Part shown: piece after piece, positions 63,068 to 64,000 of the stretch
How positions within the stretch are numbered: the first letter of the stretch is position 1
Layout of the letters: the number at the start of each line of letters is the position of its first letter
NCBI GenBank assembly: GCA_934445015.1
Contig: CAKSDJ010000002.1
Coordinates: forward strand, 17,102-81,101
Reading direction: 5' to 3'
DNA: 64,000 nucleotides
Origin: an uncultured Eubacteriales bacterium
GTDB taxonomy: Bacteria; Bacillota; Clostridia; Oscillospirales; Acutalibacteraceae
Position numbers and translations under genes: made by a program
The notes under the pieces: model-generated
What the model was told of the DNA's origin: nothing
Seen by the model: only the letters and a program-made list of their open reading frames with translations
The model's database searches: none

Positions 63068-63214
63068 TTTACGTCCCTTTAAAATTACTGATTAAATTTC
63101 ATTACTGATAAATTAAATAAAAATAATTCGGTCCATACCCCAAAAATTTCAAATGTGAATTTGATTGTTATTATGCCGAAAAAATCATACACAACTATAC
63201 GTAATTCAGCAGAT

Positions 63215-63243
63215 ATTATAGCATAGCGTTAAGGTGTTGTAAA
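63215..63243 (-). promoter_or_regulatory. fixed sigma-A promoter of the diguanylate cyclase gene
   Basis: Minus strand: TTTACA (63243-63238), 17 bp, perfect TATAAT (63220-63215). Leader of about 140 nt with a direct repeat ATCAGTAAT but no known riboswitch. Confidence 0.7.
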
Positions 63244-63325
63244 GAATTCAATCAAAAAAATATATGAAAACACCCAAAATTCTAAAAAGCATAACGGATA
63301 TCGTTTTTATATTCGGTTCAGACGC

Positions 63326-63345
63326 AACATAATCTGAATTATGTT
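63326..63345 (+). repeat. left 20-bp inverted repeat
   Basis: AACATAAT-CTGA-ATTATGTT. Exact reverse complement of 63576-63595. Each copy is also a dyad with a 4-bp asymmetric centre. Confidence 0.9.
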
Positions 63346-63400
63346 GTAAAAAAATAATATAAGTCGCCCATAAAGATAAAATCGATGAAAAAATGTGTAT

Positions 63401-63449
63401 AAAAAATCAAGCCCTATTCTTTTGTTTTAAAAAATGAATAATAAGGCTT
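63401..63449 (-). terminator. possible minus-strand terminator inside the segment
   Basis: Imperfect stem AAGCC..TATTC / GAATA.GGCTT with internal loop, then GATTTTTT on the minus strand. In this orientation it would block readthrough from the recombinase gene to the cyclase. Confidence 0.35.
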
Positions 63450-63510
63450 TAATTGCTATGTTTAAATTCAGATGATTTTGAAATTTTATACCTTTTTTTG
63501 CCGTAAACGC

Positions 63511-63539
63511 TTTACAGTCGGCAAATTTTGTGTTAAAAT
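63511..63539 (+). promoter_or_regulatory. promoter inside the candidate invertible segment
   Basis: TTTACA (63511-63516), 17 bp, TAAAAT (63534-63539), now pointing away from the cyclase. A hairpin TGCCGTAAA-CGC-TTTA..CGGCA (63499-63523) overlaps the -35 and may be an operator. Confidence 0.55.
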
Positions 63540-63575
63540 ACTTATGTAAATTTATCTTAATTATTTATAATGTAT

Positions 63576-63595
63576 AACATAATTCAGATTATGTT
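63576..63595 (-). repeat. right 20-bp inverted repeat
   Basis: AACATAAT-TCAG-ATTATGTT, the exact reverse complement of the copy at 63326. Confidence 0.9.
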
Positions 63596-63599
63596 TCTG

Positions 63600-63622
63600 C
63601 CGCCGATTTGGGCGGTTTTTTT
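63600..63622 (+). terminator. terminator just outside the right repeat
   Basis: Stem CCGCC / GGCGG, six-base loop, then TTTTTTT. It would stop transcripts from the internal + promoter after about 75 nt. Confidence 0.75.
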
Positions 63623-63632
63623 GTTGTTTGGG

Positions 63633-64000
63633 CTAAATAATCAACCGCATATTTTCCAACTGCTTTTGGTGTTCAGTGCCTGTGGAGATTATATAAATTC
63701 TTGTGGTGTTTATGCTTGAGTGACCGAGAATGTCGGCAAGCTTGGCAATATCCTTTTCAATTCCGTAAAAAACTCTTGCGAACAGGTGGCGCAGGTTGTG
63801 CGGAAATACCTTTTGCGGGTTGACGTTTGCTTCTTCACATAACGCTTTCATTTCACGCCAAACGTTTGTGCGGCTTATCGGCTTGCCTGTGCGAGTTACA
63901 AAAATCATACCGCTTTTAATATTTTGCTCTGCTGCGTAGCGGAGCAATTTTTGTTTTAATTCCTTTACGATAAACACCGACCGTGTTTTTGCTTTGCAGT
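63633..64000 (-). CDS. tyrosine recombinase/integrase (C-terminal part; gene runs off the right edge)
   Basis: The frame is open to the window edge, where it reads KAKTRSVFIVKELKQKLL, so the N-terminal part is outside. Visible catalytic parts: HNLRH (H-x-x-R), LGHSSINTTRIYI with the nucleophilic Tyr. The core Arg of box I should lie upstream and is not in view. Normal C-terminal end, so this copy is not truncated here. Role: either a phage/element integrase or, given the adjacent inverted repeats, an invertase of the RecV/Xer-like kind. Confidence 0.88.
   Translation of the reverse strand, partial: CKAKTRSVFIVKELKQKLLRYAAEQNIKSGMIFVTRTGKPISRTNVWREMKALCEEANVNPQKVFPHNLRHLFARVFYGIEKDIAKLADILGHSSINTTRIYIISTGTEHQKQLENMRLII

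Larger units (their letters stand above)
63326..63595. other. candidate invertible DNA segment upstream of the cyclase gene
   Basis: The 565 bp between the cyclase and the recombinase (63068-63632) hold no gene. Inside it are two exact 20-bp repeats in opposite orientation 230 bp apart, an outward + promoter, a minus-strand hairpin with T-run, and a terminator just outside the right repeat. A tyrosine recombinase gene ends 38 bp away. This is the layout of a phase-variation switch. Confidence 0.55.

Noticed and set aside
63068..63632. MITE or insertion sequence remnant between cyclase and recombinase
   Set aside because: The 20-bp repeats could be terminal repeats, but no target-site duplication flanks them (GACGC versus TCTGC) and a promoter/terminator layout fits a switch better.
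1..64000. CRISPR arrays, rRNA operons, prophage structural genes
   Set aside because: No regularly spaced repeats, no rRNA sequence and no phage structural proteins were seen; the only mobile-type gene is the recombinase at the right edge.

Overview
The window looks like a chromosomal piece of a spore-forming, low-to-mid GC Firmicute, most likely a gut-type Clostridia/Oscillospirales member (the rank is inference). Support: SpoIIE, a SpoIVFB-like site-2 protease, a GerA-type germinant receptor operon, both SleB- and SleC-type cortex-lytic proteins, many lipoproteins with clear lipoboxes, strong Shine-Dalgarno sites, occasional TTG/GTG starts, and no outer-membrane genes.

Layout. 0-15 kb is mostly housekeeping: 23S rRNA methyltransferase (cut by the left edge), D,D-carboxypeptidase, Pgi, amino-acid:Na+ symporter, tRNA-Arg(ACG), SpoIVFB-like protease, radical SAM protein, LUD protein, ABC-F, ProS and Pyk. 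15-18 kb holds an XRE regulator and three small lipoproteins. 18-36 kb has an ABC exporter, spoIIE, sleB, galT, a DUF3048 lipoprotein, cysteine desulfurase-thiI, a sortase-B-like protein that lacks its catalytic His and Cys, a SleC-like enzyme split into two genes, and gerA-type genes. 36-41 kb is pth-mfd-prsA-like. 41-45 kb carries a first VTC/DUF4956/CotH module. 45-51 kb is accessory and contains three broken genes (azlC, a PPOX-family gene, a MATE transporter).

The most interesting region is 51.8-64 kb. Eight minus-strand genes form one tightly spaced operon: VTC-domain protein, DUF4956 membrane protein, CotH-like kinase, secreted glycoside hydrolase, membrane-anchored HEAT-repeat protein, processive family-2 glycosyltransferase, small DivIVA-like coiled-coil protein and a membrane EAL phosphodiesterase. 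Its leader has a good sigma-A promoter, a c-di-GMP-I (GEMM-I) riboswitch aptamer and an intrinsic terminator. Just upstream lies a membrane diguanylate cyclase gene. Beyond it is a 270-bp segment bounded by exact 20-bp inverted repeats, with an internal promoter and flanking or internal terminators, next to the 3' end of a tyrosine recombinase gene that runs off the right edge.

Read together, this suggests a c-di-GMP circuit: a cyclase possibly placed under a DNA-inversion switch makes c-di-GMP, the riboswitch sets expression of a surface-polymer operon, and the last gene of that operon degrades c-di-GMP. A second, shorter copy of the VTC-DUF4956-CotH module lies about 17 kb away. The polymer, the riboswitch polarity and the actual inversion are not shown by the sequence.
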